Source: Knoellia sp. S7-12 (GTDB lineage Bacteria > Actinomycetota > Actinomycetes > Actinomycetales > Dermatophilaceae). From it: a stretch of DNA of 64,000 nt. A program made the position numbers and the translations under genes. The notes below the pieces were generated by a model. It saw nothing but the letters and a program-made list of their open reading frames with translations, was not told the DNA's origin and made no database searches. Location: positions 1,922,001-1,986,000 of the forward strand of contig NZ_CP155449.1 in the NCBI RefSeq assembly GCF_040518285.1, written 5' to 3'. Position 1 is the first letter of the stretch. The number at the start of each line of letters is the position of its first letter. This document shows positions 33,482 through 42,944 of the stretch, one piece after another.

Positions 33482-33799
33482 ATGGCACTCCCGCCGCTGA
33501 CACCGGAGCAACGCGCCGCCGCGCTGCAGAAAGCGGCGGAGGCACGGCGCGAGCGGGCCACCGTCAAGAACCGCCTCAAGTACGCCCAGGGTGACCTCGG
33601 TGAGGTCATCACCGAAGGGAAGTCGAACGACGTGATCGGCAAGATGCGGGTCTCCGCGTTGCTCGAGTCCATGCCCGGGGTCGGTCGGGTCAAGGCCAAG
33701 GCCCTCATGCAGGAGATCGGCATCAGCGAGAGCCGTCGTGTCCGGGGACTGGGTCAGAACCAGATCTCTGCCCTGCTGGCCCGGTTCGCCAAGGCGTGA
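33482..33799 (+). CDS. mihF: Integration host factor, actinobacterial type
   Basis: 105 aa. The actinobacterial IHF (not homologous to enterobacterial IHF): basic helical N-terminus ([15 protein letters not shown]), then a helix-two-turn-helix with [16 protein letters not shown] that inserts into the minor groove, and [13 protein letters not shown]. Essential nucleoid protein in mycobacteria. ATG 33482 has GGAGG nine bases upstream. The ~266 bp before it hold a TATGAT (33320-33325) that could be a -10 but no clear -35. Overlaps gmk by 4 nt. Confidence 0.95.
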   Translation: MALPPLTPEQRAAALQKAAEARRERATVKNRLKYAQGDLGEVITEGKSNDVIGKMRVSALLESMPGVGRVKAKALMQEIGISESRRVRGLGQNQISALLARFAKA

Positions 33800-34374
33800 G
33801 CGGCGCCTCCCGGCTCACCGTGCTCGCCGGCCCCACCGCAGTCGGCAAGGGCACCGTCGCAGCCTTTGTTCGTGAGCACCACCCGGACGTGTGGCTGTCG
33901 GTCTCCGCCACGACCCGGAGCCCGCGGCCTACTGAGGTCGATGGTCGTCACTATCATTTCGTGTCCAACGAGCAGTTCGGCCGCATGGTCGATCATGGCG
34001 AGTTCCTCGAGTTCGCCACCGTCCACGGCCGCGCGCAGTACGGCACGCCGCGCGGGCCGGTCGAGGCCGCTCTGGCAGAAGGCCGTCCGGCCCTCCTCGA
34101 GATCGATCTCCAGGGGGCCCGTCAGGTCCGCGAAACCATGCCAGACGCGCTCTTCGTGTTCCTCGCACCGCCCAGCTGGGACGAGTTGGTCCGCCGGTTG
34201 GTCGGGCGTGGCACCGAATCCCAGGAGGAGCGAGAGGTCCGGCTGACCACCGCCAAGGCCGAGCTGGCCGCCGCCGAGGAGTTCGACGTGACCCTCGTGA
34301 ACGACGACGTTCGGCGTGTGGCCGACGAACTCGTATCATTGATGCGCACCCCCCACCAGACGAAACGAGACTGA
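33796..34374 (+). CDS. gmk: Guanylate kinase
   Basis: 192 aa from GTG 33796. P-loop [15 protein letters not shown]-binding [35 protein letters not shown] and [11 protein letters not shown]. Phosphorylates GMP to GDP. Start overlaps the mihF stop. rpoZ follows after 4 bp, a common actinobacterial order. Confidence 0.96.
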   Translation: MSGASRLTVLAGPTAVGKGTVAAFVREHHPDVWLSVSATTRSPRPTEVDGRHYHFVSNEQFGRMVDHGEFLEFATVHGRAQYGTPRGPVEAALAEGRPALLEIDLQGARQVRETMPDALFVFLAPPSWDELVRRLVGRGTESQEEREVRLTTAKAELAAAEEFDVTLVNDDVRRVADELVSLMRTPHQTKRD

Positions 34375-34378
34375 TTCC

Positions 34379-34642
34379 GTGTCAGGCACCAAGGCCAACC
34401 CCATCGGCATCACCAACCCGCCGATCGACGATCTCCTCACGCACGTCGACTCCAAGTACTCCTTGGTCCTCTACTCGGCCAAGCGCGCGCGCCAGATCAA
34501 CGCCTACTACGCGCAGCTCCAGGACGGTCTGCTCGAGTACGTCGGCCCGCTGGTTGACGCCGAGGTCCACGAGAAGCCCCTCTCCATCGCCCTGCGCGAG
34601 ATCAATGGCAACCTGCTGACCTCAGAGAAGATCGAGGACTGA
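34379..34642 (+). CDS. rpoZ: RNA polymerase omega subunit
   Basis: 87 aa from GTG 34379. [32 protein letters not shown] contains the conserved omega motif [26 protein letters not shown] is the second conserved block. Assists beta' folding and assembly. Lies in gmk-rpoZ-coaBC. Confidence 0.96.
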   Translation: MSGTKANPIGITNPPIDDLLTHVDSKYSLVLYSAKRARQINAYYAQLQDGLLEYVGPLVDAEVHEKPLSIALREINGNLLTSEKIED

Positions 34643-34649
34643 GCAACCA

Positions 34650-35957
34650 GTGCGCGTCGTCCTCGGTGTGGCGGGCGGCATCGCGGCCTACAAGGCCTGC
34701 TCGCTCCTTCGCCTCCTCGCCGAGGCCGGACACGACGTCACGGTCGTGCCGACGGCTGCTGCGCTGAAGTTCGTCGGCGCCCCCACGTGGGCGGCGCTCT
34801 CCGGCAAGCCGGTGAGCCCCGACGTGTGGTCCAGCGTCCATGAAGTGCCGCACGTGCGCCTGGGGCAGGAGGCCGACCTCGTCATCGTCGCGCCTGCCAC
34901 CGCCGACCTGTTGGCGAAGGCCGCAACCGGTCAGGCTGACGACCTGCTCACCAACGTCCTGCTCACCGCGCGTTGTCCCGTCGTCATGGCCCCCGCCATG
35001 CACACCGAGATGTGGGACCACCCCGCGACGCAGGCCAACGTCTCGACCCTGACCGAGCGGGGAGTGCACATCGTGCCTCCCGCGAGCGGTCGCCTCACCG
35101 GCAAGGACACCGGTCCCGGTCGTCTTCCGGAACCCGAGGTCCTGTATGCCGTGTGCGAGCGTGAGATGGCCCGCTCAGCCACCGCAGCCCACACCGTTGC
35201 GTCCGCGGATGCGGCGGCCAGAGCGACCACTTCCGCAGACGTTGCGAGGGGTCCCGGTCGCGGTCGTGGCGACCTCACTGGTCGACGGGTTGTCGTGAGC
35301 GCCGGAGGCACCCGCGAACCCTTGGATCCGGTGCGTTATCTCGGCAATCGGAGCTCGGGCAAGCAGGGGCATGCCCTCGCAGTCTCGGCAGCCGAGCGAG
35401 GCGCTCGAGTGACCCTCGTGACGTCTGCGGCAGCCGATCTCCCGGGCATCGACGTCGTCGCGGTCGAGACAGCCCTGCAGATGCGTGAAGCCGTCCTCGC
35501 GGCGTTCGCCGACAGCGATGTCGTCGTCATGGCTGCAGCCGTCGCGGACTTCCGCCCGGCCGCCTATGCGCCGTCCAAGATCAAGAAGTCCCACTCAGCC
35601 CACGTCGACGGCAGCGAGGACGACTCCGCTCCGACGATCACGCTCGTGCGCAACCCCGACATCCTCGCCGAGCTCGTCCGGGCCCGCGGCGGCTCGGGGA
35701 GTCCTGTCATCGTGGGGTTCGCCGCCGAGACCGGCGACGACGACGGCACGGTCCTCGAGCACGGCCGCGCCAAGCTCGAGCGCAAGGGCTGCGACGTCCT
35801 CGTCGTCAACGAGGTGGGCGAAGGCAAGACGTTCGGCGCCGACGACAACACCGTCACCGTCCTGCGCCGCGGCAGTGACGAGTCCGTCGAGGTCGGTCCG
35901 GCCACCAAGGCAGCAGTGTCCGACGCGGTCTGGGACGTCGTCGCCACCCTCCTCTGA
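34650..35957 (+). CDS. coaBC: Bifunctional phosphopantothenoylcysteine decarboxylase/ligase
   Basis: 435 aa from GTG 34650. The N-terminal flavoprotein CoaC half has GGIAAYKACSLL, the His in VHEVPHVRLG and PAMHTEMW. The C-terminal CoaB half has SAGGTREPLDPVRYLGNRSSG and the VAAVADFRP-like MAAAVADFRP, with KLERKGCDVLVVNEV. Two steps of CoA synthesis: ligation of cysteine to phosphopantothenate and decarboxylation. A ~30-residue Ala/Arg-rich linker joins the halves. Confidence 0.95.
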   Translation: MRVVLGVAGGIAAYKACSLLRLLAEAGHDVTVVPTAAALKFVGAPTWAALSGKPVSPDVWSSVHEVPHVRLGQEADLVIVAPATADLLAKAATGQADDLLTNVLLTARCPVVMAPAMHTEMWDHPATQANVSTLTERGVHIVPPASGRLTGKDTGPGRLPEPEVLYAVCEREMARSATAAHTVASADAAARATTSADVARGPGRGRGDLTGRRVVVSAGGTREPLDPVRYLGNRSSGKQGHALAVSAAERGARVTLVTSAAADLPGIDVVAVETALQMREAVLAAFADSDVVVMAAAVADFRPAAYAPSKIKKSHSAHVDGSEDDSAPTITLVRNPDILAELVRARGGSGSPVIVGFAAETGDDDGTVLEHGRAKLERKGCDVLVVNEVGEGKTFGADDNTVTVLRRGSDESVEVGPATKAAVSDAVWDVVATLL

Positions 35958-35981
35958 CCTGGCGATCCAGTCTCGATTGGG

Positions 35982-37106
35982 TCAGCGCGTCTTGGCGTTC
36001 GCCTTCGGCGTGGACTCGGCCTTCGTCTGGGTTTCCGTCCCAGTCCGAGTGTCGGCTTCTGACGTGGCAGCGGGTGCCTCGACCTTGTCCACTGCTACGC
36101 GCTCGGACTTGACCTCGACCTCGACCTCGGGCTTGTCCTCGGCCCCGGCCTCGGTGGGCGCCGCGGTCGGGGTGTCGTCGACGGGCACATCCACCTGGCC
36201 GAGGGCCGAAGCGCCGCCGAGGGTGCCCAGCATGTTGCGGACGTTGCTCAACTGGGCGGTGATGCTGTCGCGGCGGGCCGTGGCAGCAGCGAGCTCGCGC
36301 TCGGAGTCCCGCTTGATCCGCTCGGCCTGTTCCTTGGCCGCTGTGACGATCGCGGAGGCCTCCGCCTTGGCCTGGTCGAGGATCGACGCGGACTCGGCCG
36401 AGCGGGCCGTGTGCTCCGCCTCGGATTCCTTGGCGAGCTGGTCCGTACGTTCCTGAAGCTCCCGGAGGCGGTCCTCGAGGCTGCTCTGCGCGAGGGTGAA
36501 CTCGCTCGCTGCCTTGTCGCGGCGCCCCTGAAGGGTGCCCTCGAAATCGGCGGCGGCCGCAGCAGCACGAGCGCGCTGGTTCTCGAAGTAGGCCTCTGCC
36601 TCCTCGCGACGGGCCGAGGCTTCGCGTCCCGCGTCATCGATCAGTGCGCTCGCATCCCGCTTCGCCTTGGCGACGAGCTCAGAGACGTCGACCTCGGCAC
36701 GGGAACGGAGCTCCTCTGCGTAGCGGTCCGCCCCGGCGCGCACTGCCGCAGCTGACTCGTCAGCGAGGCGGCGGTGCTCGTTGGCATCGGTCGTCGCCGA
36801 CTCACGGATCGAGGCCGCTTCCTCGTCGGCGAGACCGAGCATGCTGCCGATGCGCTCACCCAGGTGGGCGAAGGTCGGTGAGGAGACCTGCGCCTGCTTG
36901 GCCTCGAGGGAGGCGACGAGGGCTTTCTGCTGCTTCAGGCTCTGCTCGAGGTCGGCGTTGTGCTGCTTGGCCTTGGTCAGTTCGACGGTGATCTCCGAGA
37001 CTTCCTGTCGGGCCGAGTCGACGGTGCCGCCAATGGAGGCGAGGTGTCGGTCGACCTGGACCGGGTCGTATCCACGAAAGATGGTCGGGAACTGGGGCGT
37101 GCTCAT
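35982..37106 (-). CDS. DivIVA-like coiled-coil protein
   Basis: 374 aa from ATG 37106 (MSTPQFPTIFRGYDPVQVDRHL). The opening F-R-G-Y-D-P-x-Q-V-D is the DivIVA/GpsB signature that binds membranes. Residues ~25-280 are long coiled coil rich in Ala, Glu and Arg. The C-terminal ~80 residues are acidic and Pro/Thr/Val-rich, probably unstructured. Such proteins organise polar growth or cell division. It starts at the stop of the upstream coiled-coil gene (one-base TGATG overlap), so the two are translationally coupled. Confidence 0.82.
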   Translation of the reverse strand: MSTPQFPTIFRGYDPVQVDRHLASIGGTVDSARQEVSEITVELTKAKQHNADLEQSLKQQKALVASLEAKQAQVSSPTFAHLGERIGSMLGLADEEAASIRESATTDANEHRRLADESAAAVRAGADRYAEELRSRAEVDVSELVAKAKRDASALIDDAGREASARREEAEAYFENQRARAAAAAADFEGTLQGRRDKAASEFTLAQSSLEDRLRELQERTDQLAKESEAEHTARSAESASILDQAKAEASAIVTAAKEQAERIKRDSERELAAATARRDSITAQLSNVRNMLGTLGGASALGQVDVPVDDTPTAAPTEAGAEDKPEVEVEVKSERVAVDKVEAPAATSEADTRTGTETQTKAESTPKANAKTR

Positions 37107-38596
37107 CAGTGCTCCTGGGGCTGGATGCGGTGCGGGGCGGACAGTGGCAGTGGGTCGTCGTCGAGGGGGGCCGGGGAGGGGCTGTCGTTCATGGCGAGAG
37201 CATCGATGACCCCGCTGAGATCGCCCAGCTGAGTGGTGATGGCATTGCGTCGGGCAGTGAGCACGGCCACCTCGGCCCGGGTCCGGGTGAGGCTCTCCTG
37301 TGCTTCGGCCCGGATCTCGTCGGAGCGACGCTGCGCCTCTTCGGTGATCCGGAGGATCTCGGCGCGCGCGGCACGGTGCTGTTCGTGGGCCTGGCGCTGG
37401 AACTCTTCGATGTCGTCGGCGGCGCTCTGGCGGACGAGCTGAGCACCCTTCTCGGCTTCGCTCAGCCGGCGGTCGGCCCGGGCCTCCGCCTCCTGGAGCC
37501 GTTCGCGCGCAGATCGCGTGATGCGTTCGGCCTCGCGGCGGGCGTCGTCGAGCGTGCGGGCAGCATCGGCCCTGGCCACTTCGAGGACCGATGTGGCCTG
37601 GGCGCGGATCCGGTCCGACTCGGCCTCGGTCTCGGCGCTGAGATCGGTGGCGCGGGCGGTGGCAGCGGCCAGCAGGTTTGTCGCTCGCGCACGATGTTGC
37701 TGGGAGCGTTCTGCCAGGGACTGGTGGTGCGCACGCTTGTGGGTCGACGTCTCCCGCTCGGTCTTGTCGAGGATCTCCCGGACCGTCGTCTGCGCCCACG
37801 CCAGGTGGGTCTGGGCCGACTCCATGACTTCGTCGGCCTCGGCGCGGGTCTGCTCGAGGTGGGCGGAAGCTTCCTCGCGGGCCTGACGGACAACCGCCTC
37901 GCGCTCACTCGACGAGTCACTCGTGAGGCGGTCGATCTCGGCCAACCGGGCACTCACTTCGCGCTCGGCCTCGTCACGGTGCGCCACGGCATACGCCTCT
38001 GCTTCCGCGCGGAGGCGAGCGGCCTCACCCTCGGCGAGTTCGCGCATCCGCGAGATCGCACTCTCGGCGCTCGCACGGTCGGTGTCCCACGCCCACTGAG
38101 CGGCAGCGACATCAGCGGCAGCCCGCTCGAGGGTCTGACGGCTGGAGCGCTCAGCCGCCTCGACGATCTCGCTCGCGCGCCGTGCGGCCGTGGCCATGCT
38201 CGTTGCCGCGTCGTCCTCGGCGATCGAGAGGGCCTCGTCGGCGGCCTTCGATGAGCGGGAGCGCACGAGGGCCGCCTGATCAGAGGCATCGACGAGGAGT
38301 GAGTGGGCCTCCTGACGGGCCGCTTCGATGACGGCATCCGCCTCGGCGCGAGCGCTGTTGAGCGATGCCGTGATGGTCTCCAGCTCAGAGAGTGCGTCGG
38401 CAGTTCGGGCGCGCACCTGCGCGGCATCCCGCCTGGCCTCGGCCACCTCACGGACCGACTCGCCACGCACCTGATCGGCGAGCATCTGGGCCCGGACCAG
38501 GAGGTCGAGAGGGTTGCCGGAGATCGAGGTCGCCGCCACCGTGTCCGTGGGTTCTGGCGAACTCACGGGGGCCTCGGGCTCCGGCCGGTCATTCAC
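37106..38596 (-). CDS. Long coiled-coil protein, partner of the DivIVA-like protein
   Basis: 496 aa from GTG 38596 (VNDRPEPEAP); the frame extends to 38779 but the added residues look non-coding. After a short acidic Pro-rich N-terminus comes SGNPLDLLVRAQMLADQVRGE, then ~400 residues of nearly continuous coiled coil with regular Ala/Arg/Glu heptads. The C-terminal ~40 residues resemble the matching segment of the downstream protein (LTARRNAITTQLGDLSGVID vs ATARRDSITAQLSNVRN), suggesting a shared ancestry. Probably a cytoskeletal or polarity scaffold; exact function unknown. Confidence 0.78.
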   Translation of the reverse strand: MNDRPEPEAPVSSPEPTDTVAATSISGNPLDLLVRAQMLADQVRGESVREVAEARRDAAQVRARTADALSELETITASLNSARAEADAVIEAARQEAHSLLVDASDQAALVRSRSSKAADEALSIAEDDAATSMATAARRASEIVEAAERSSRQTLERAAADVAAAQWAWDTDRASAESAISRMRELAEGEAARLRAEAEAYAVAHRDEAEREVSARLAEIDRLTSDSSSEREAVVRQAREEASAHLEQTRAEADEVMESAQTHLAWAQTTVREILDKTERETSTHKRAHHQSLAERSQQHRARATNLLAAATARATDLSAETEAESDRIRAQATSVLEVARADAARTLDDARREAERITRSARERLQEAEARADRRLSEAEKGAQLVRQSAADDIEEFQRQAHEQHRAARAEILRITEEAQRRSDEIRAEAQESLTRTRAEVAVLTARRNAITTQLGDLSGVIDALAMNDSPSPAPLDDDPLPLSAPHRIQPQEH

Positions 38597-38769
38597 GCGG
38601 ACATTCTGGCACCTCGTGGCCGTCGGCGCGCCCCAGGATCGTCCATCGTGGCGCACGCCACCGTGCCACGTGGTGGGCCCCGCACCCATGAGCACGTGGG
38701 ACCCGTTAGGTTTGTCGTCTCGTGCCGTGTTGGCGCGATCAACCATTCCCGCACGAAGGAGTACCCCGG

Positions 38770-39993
38770 GTGGCTGCACGCCTGTTCACGTCCGAGTCCG
38801 TCACCGAGGGGCACCCCGACAAGATCTGCGACCAGATCTCCGACTCGATCCTCGACGCGATGCTCGCGCAGGATCCGCGGGCGCGCGTCGCCGTCGAGAC
38901 CATGGTCACGACCGGGCTCGTCCATGTCGCCGGAGAGGTGACGACCGAGGCCTACGTCGAGATCCCCAAGATCGTGCGCGACACCGTGCTCGGGATTGGC
39001 TATGACTCTTCGACCAAGGGCTTTGACGGCGCCTCCTGTGGTGTCGAGGTCTCGATCGGTCAGCAGAGCCCCGACATTGCCCAGGGTGTTGACACTGCAT
39101 ACGAGAGCCGCACCGGGGCCGTCGACCCGCTCGACAAGCAGGGCGCTGGCGACCAGGGCCTCATGTTCGGCTACGCGTGCGACGACACGGCTGAGTTCAT
39201 GCCACTCCCGATCTATCTGGCCCACCGGCTGGCCGAGCGCCTCAGCGCGGTCCGCAAGTCCGAGGAGCTGGCCTACCTGCGACCGGACGGCAAGACGCAG
39301 GTGACGATCAGCTACGAAGGGGACAAGGCAGTCAAGCTCGACACCGTCGTCCTTTCGACTCAGCACGCCGACGGCATCTCGCTCGACGGTCTGCTGAGCC
39401 CCGACATCGAGAAGCACGTCATCGCGCCGGTGCTCGCCGAGCTCGCCGAGTCCGGCACGGCCGACCTTGACACCTCTGACTATCGCTCGCTCATCAACCC
39501 CACGGGCACCTTCGTCATCGGTGGTCCGATGGGCGACGCCGGCCTCACCGGCCGCAAGATCATCGTCGACACCTACGGCGGCATGGCCCGCCACGGAGGT
39601 GGCGCCTTCTCGGGCAAGGACCCGAGCAAGGTCGACCGTTCGGCTGCCTACGCCACGCGCTGGGTCGCCAAGAACGTCGTTGCCGCTGGCCTGGCCCGTC
39701 GTTGTGAGGTCCAGGTCGCCTACGCCATCGGCAAGGCGCAGCCCGTCGGCATCTATGTCGAGACCTTCGGCACCGAGACCGCCCCGGCGGACAAGATCCA
39801 GGACGCGATCCTCTCGGTCTTCGACCTGCGGCCCGCCGCGATCCTCGACGCGCTCGACCTGCTCCGCCCGATCTACAAGCCCACGGCGGCCTATGGTCAC
39901 TTCGGCCGCACGACGGCCGACGGTGTCCACAACCCGTTCACGTGGGAGCGCACGGACCGCGTCGAGGACCTCCAGCGCGCGGTCAAGGGCTGA
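38770..39993 (+). CDS. metK: S-adenosylmethionine synthase
   Basis: 407 aa from GTG 38770, with AAGGAG eight bases upstream; the open frame before it has no support. [19 protein letters not shown] (ATP/Met site), [31 protein letters not shown] and the P-loop-like [19 protein letters not shown]. Makes SAM from methionine and ATP. Faces the coiled-coil pair across ~170 bp. No SAM riboswitch is recognisable upstream. Confidence 0.96.
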   Translation: MAARLFTSESVTEGHPDKICDQISDSILDAMLAQDPRARVAVETMVTTGLVHVAGEVTTEAYVEIPKIVRDTVLGIGYDSSTKGFDGASCGVEVSIGQQSPDIAQGVDTAYESRTGAVDPLDKQGAGDQGLMFGYACDDTAEFMPLPIYLAHRLAERLSAVRKSEELAYLRPDGKTQVTISYEGDKAVKLDTVVLSTQHADGISLDGLLSPDIEKHVIAPVLAELAESGTADLDTSDYRSLINPTGTFVIGGPMGDAGLTGRKIIVDTYGGMARHGGGAFSGKDPSKVDRSAAYATRWVAKNVVAAGLARRCEVQVAYAIGKAQPVGIYVETFGTETAPADKIQDAILSVFDLRPAAILDALDLLRPIYKPTAAYGHFGRTTADGVHNPFTWERTDRVEDLQRAVKG

Positions 39994-40799
39994 CGACGCT
40001 GAACAGCACCTCGGGCCCGCTGCTCCTCGCGCATGATGACGAGGGCAGCGGGTCCGCTGTCGTTCTCCTGCACTCCGGGGTCACCGATCGGGGCATGTGG
40101 GCGCCGATCGTCCCTGCGCTGAGCGCTGCCCACCGAGTCATCGCGCCTGACCTTCGTGGTTTCGGCGAGACGCCAATCCCTGGCGAGGTCTATGCGGATG
40201 CCGATGATGTCGCGCACCTGCTCGAGGTTCTCGGTGTCGACCGGGCTGTGGTCGTCGGCGCGTCGTTCGGCGGCCGCGTCGCGCTGGAGCTGGCGACACG
40301 GCACGCGCAACGAGTGCGTTCGCTCGTCCTGCTCTGCCCGGCCTACCGCGGACTCGAGGTGACCGACCCCGTGGTCCTGGCCTTCGGCGAGCGTGAGGAC
40401 GAGCTGCTCGAGGTCGGTGACCTCGACGGTGCGGTTGCTCTCAACATCGACATGTGGGTCGGGCCCGAGGCCACCTCGTCCGCCCGCGCCGACGTGGCCC
40501 GGATGCAGCGTCGCGCGTTCGAGGTCCAGCTCGCCGCGGACGCGCTCGACCCACCGCCGCAGCCGGAGCGGGTCGAGGTCGACCCGTCCGCCATCACCAC
40601 CTCGACGCTCGTTGTCTCCGGCGACCTCGACGTCGCTCACCACCGGGACATCGCGACAGTGCTCGCTCGTGAGGTCGGCGCCGCCGAGCTGGTCGAGCTG
40701 AGCTGGGCCGGGCACCTGCCGTCCGTCGAGCGACCCGACGAGGTCGCTGAGCTCTTGCTCGCACACCTCGGGAGTGGGCCTGTCGCCCCGGTCGTCTAG
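39942..40799 (+). CDS. Alpha/beta hydrolase
   Basis: Up to 285 aa. The first usable start is GTG 39942, which overlaps metK by 52 nt in another frame; no ATG or GTG follows before the domain, so either the overlap is real or a non-standard start is used. HG-type oxyanion region [12 protein letters not shown], nucleophile [13 protein letters not shown] (Ser), acidic [10 protein letters not shown] and His in [11 protein letters not shown]. Substrate unknown. Follows metK and precedes priA by 9 bp. Confidence 0.75.
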   Translation: MGAHGPRRGPPARGQGLTTLNSTSGPLLLAHDDEGSGSAVVLLHSGVTDRGMWAPIVPALSAAHRVIAPDLRGFGETPIPGEVYADADDVAHLLEVLGVDRAVVVGASFGGRVALELATRHAQRVRSLVLLCPAYRGLEVTDPVVLAFGEREDELLEVGDLDGAVALNIDMWVGPEATSSARADVARMQRRAFEVQLAADALDPPPQPERVEVDPSAITTSTLVVSGDLDVAHHRDIATVLAREVGAAELVELSWAGHLPSVERPDEVAELLLAHLGSGPVAPVV

Positions 40800-40808
40800 T
40801 TTCGGGGC

Positions 40809-42860
40809 ATGACCGAGCCGGGTGAGGGGACGCAGCTGGAGCTCATCCAGCCGTCTGCTCGGGCGCGACCCAGGCCCAAGTCCGGCGGAGAGCCGGTGGC
40901 CGAGGTCGATCCGGTCGCCTCCGTCCTCGTCGACACCGGACTGGCTCACCTCGACCGCCCGTTCGAGTACCTCGTGCCGGCATCCATGGCCGACGACGTC
41001 GTGCCGGGGGTGCGCGTCAAGGTGCGCTTTGCGGGCCAGGACCTTGACGGGTTCGTCATCTTGCGCACAGCGGATCCCGAGCACGAAGGTCGGCTCGCCC
41101 TGATCCGGCGGGTCGTCTCGCCAGAGGGAGTCCTCACCGCGCCGGTGCTCGAGACGGCAAAGGCCGTTGCGCGTCGCTATGGGGGTGTCGTGGGGGACGT
41201 GCTGCGGCAGGCCGTGCCGCCACGCCACGCGGCGGCCGAGAAGGCCCTTGCGCGCGACGCACCTGAAGTCGACGCCGTGCCAGATTCCGTCTCGTCCGCC
41301 TGGAGCCGGTATGCCGTGGGGCCGGCCTTCCTGTCCCGGGTCACCGCCGGCGAAGCCCCGACCGCGTCCGTGCTCGCCGCTCCGTCGTCCGACCCCGCCG
41401 AGGACTGGCCGCGGTTGCTCGCCGACGCCGCCGCTGCCGCACTGGCCGGAGACAGAGGCAGCGTTATCGTCGTTCCCGACGCCCGTGATGTGGCTCGAGT
41501 GGAGGCTGCACTCACGGATCGCCTCGGCAAGGGGCACCACGTGCGCCTGACCGCAGACCAAGGGCCGCAGGCCCGCTACACGGCATACCTCAAAGTTCTG
41601 CGCGGTCACGTGCGCGTCGTGGTGGGGACACGTGCAGCGGCGTTCGCGCCGGTGCGAGACCTGGGCCTCGTCGCGTGGTGGGACGACGGCGACGACCTCC
41701 ATGACGAGCAGCGCGCCCCCTATCCGCAGGTACGTGAGGTCGCCCGCCTCCGTGCCGAGCTCGAGGGAGCGGCCCTGCTCAGCGCCGGTTTCACGCGGAG
41801 CGCGGCGCTGGCGCAGTGGTGTGCCAAGGGTGTCGTCGTGGCCCTCGAGGTCGAGCGGTCCGTGTTGCGCAGGGTGGTTGCCCGGGTGCGGGTGGCCGGT
41901 GAAGGGGCGGACCTCGCCCGGGATCCGGCAGCCGCGCGGGCCCATCTGCCGTCGGCGGCGTGGCAGGTCGCCAAGGAGGCACTGTCTCGTGGACCGGTGC
42001 TCGTCCAGGTGCCTCGGCGCGGCTATCTGCCCTCGCTCTCGTGCCAGGACTGCCGGCGCCCGGCGCGATGTGGCGTGTGTTCGGGGCCACTCGGCCTTGT
42101 CGGTCCGGGTCAGCCGCCGACGTGTCGGTGGTGCGGCGCGGTCGAGACCCGCTTCGAGTGCTCGCACTGCGGATCTCCGCGGCTGCGCTCGTCGGTCGTC
42201 GGTGCGCGTCGGACTGCCGAAGAGCTGGGGCGTGCCTTCCCCGGTGTGCCCGTGACCACTTCGGGAGCCGGAGCGGTGGTCGACCACGTGAACGCCAAAC
42301 CGCGCCTCGTCATCTCGACGCCGGGCGCCGAGCCGGTCGCCGAGGGTGGCTACGCCGCCTGCTTGCTCCTCGACGCCTGGGCACTGCTCGACCGACCCTC
42401 ACTCGACGCGGCCGAGGAATCCCTGCGGCGGTGGATGAACGCCGTCGCGCTGACCCGCGGTGCCGCCGACGGGGGGGTCGCCGTGCTCGCCGGGGTGCCG
42501 ACCCACACGACGGTGCCGGCCATCGAGGCGCTGGTGCGCTGGGACCCCGCGTGGTTCGCCGAACGCGAATTGGCCGAGCGGCTCGAGCTGTCGCTGCCTC
42601 CGACCGCACGAGTCGCGACGTTGACCGGTGCCCGGTCGGCACTGCAGGCGGCGGTGTCCGAGATGAGGTTGGGGGAGTCGGTGCGCGTCCTTGGCCCGCT
42701 GCCCGTGGACGCCGAGAACGAGCGACTGGTCCTGAGTGCACCCCTGCCCGACGGACCCGCGCTCGCAGCCGAGGTCGCGGCGATGAGAGCGCGCCGCTCC
42801 GCGCGCAAGGATCCGGCTCCGATCACGGCTCGACTGGACCCACGCGACCCGACGAGCTGA
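40809..42860 (+). CDS. priA: Primosomal protein N' (PriA), helicase-degenerate actinobacterial form
   Basis: 683 aa. The N-terminal DNA-binding domain is recognisable (VASVLVDTGLAHLDRPFEYLVP, PGVRVKVRFAGQDLDGFV). The central zinc-ribbon region has CQDCRRPARCGVCSGPL and CRWCG...CSHCG. But no Walker A (GSGKTxxY) is present in the helicase region, where GEAPTASVLAAPSSDP stands instead, and the DEEH box reads WWDDGDDLHDEQ. So it probably binds forked DNA and loads the primosome without ATP-driven unwinding. This loss is known for actinobacterial PriA. Confidence 0.9.
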   Translation: MTEPGEGTQLELIQPSARARPRPKSGGEPVAEVDPVASVLVDTGLAHLDRPFEYLVPASMADDVVPGVRVKVRFAGQDLDGFVILRTADPEHEGRLALIRRVVSPEGVLTAPVLETAKAVARRYGGVVGDVLRQAVPPRHAAAEKALARDAPEVDAVPDSVSSAWSRYAVGPAFLSRVTAGEAPTASVLAAPSSDPAEDWPRLLADAAAAALAGDRGSVIVVPDARDVARVEAALTDRLGKGHHVRLTADQGPQARYTAYLKVLRGHVRVVVGTRAAAFAPVRDLGLVAWWDDGDDLHDEQRAPYPQVREVARLRAELEGAALLSAGFTRSAALAQWCAKGVVVALEVERSVLRRVVARVRVAGEGADLARDPAAARAHLPSAAWQVAKEALSRGPVLVQVPRRGYLPSLSCQDCRRPARCGVCSGPLGLVGPGQPPTCRWCGAVETRFECSHCGSPRLRSSVVGARRTAEELGRAFPGVPVTTSGAGAVVDHVNAKPRLVISTPGAEPVAEGGYAACLLLDAWALLDRPSLDAAEESLRRWMNAVALTRGAADGGVAVLAGVPTHTTVPAIEALVRWDPAWFAERELAERLELSLPPTARVATLTGARSALQAAVSEMRLGESVRVLGPLPVDAENERLVLSAPLPDGPALAAEVAAMRARRSARKDPAPITARLDPRDPTS

Positions 42861-42944
42861 GCGGCGCCGTGGCACGGCCAGCACCGGCGGGCGTGGTGGC
42901 GGAACACATGGTCGACCGTGCTGGCCGGGCCTACTGTCGGGCCC

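Noticed and set aside
38597..38769. SAM riboswitch upstream of metK
   Set aside because: No kink-turn or conserved SAM-I/SAM-II blocks are visible in the 170-bp leader.
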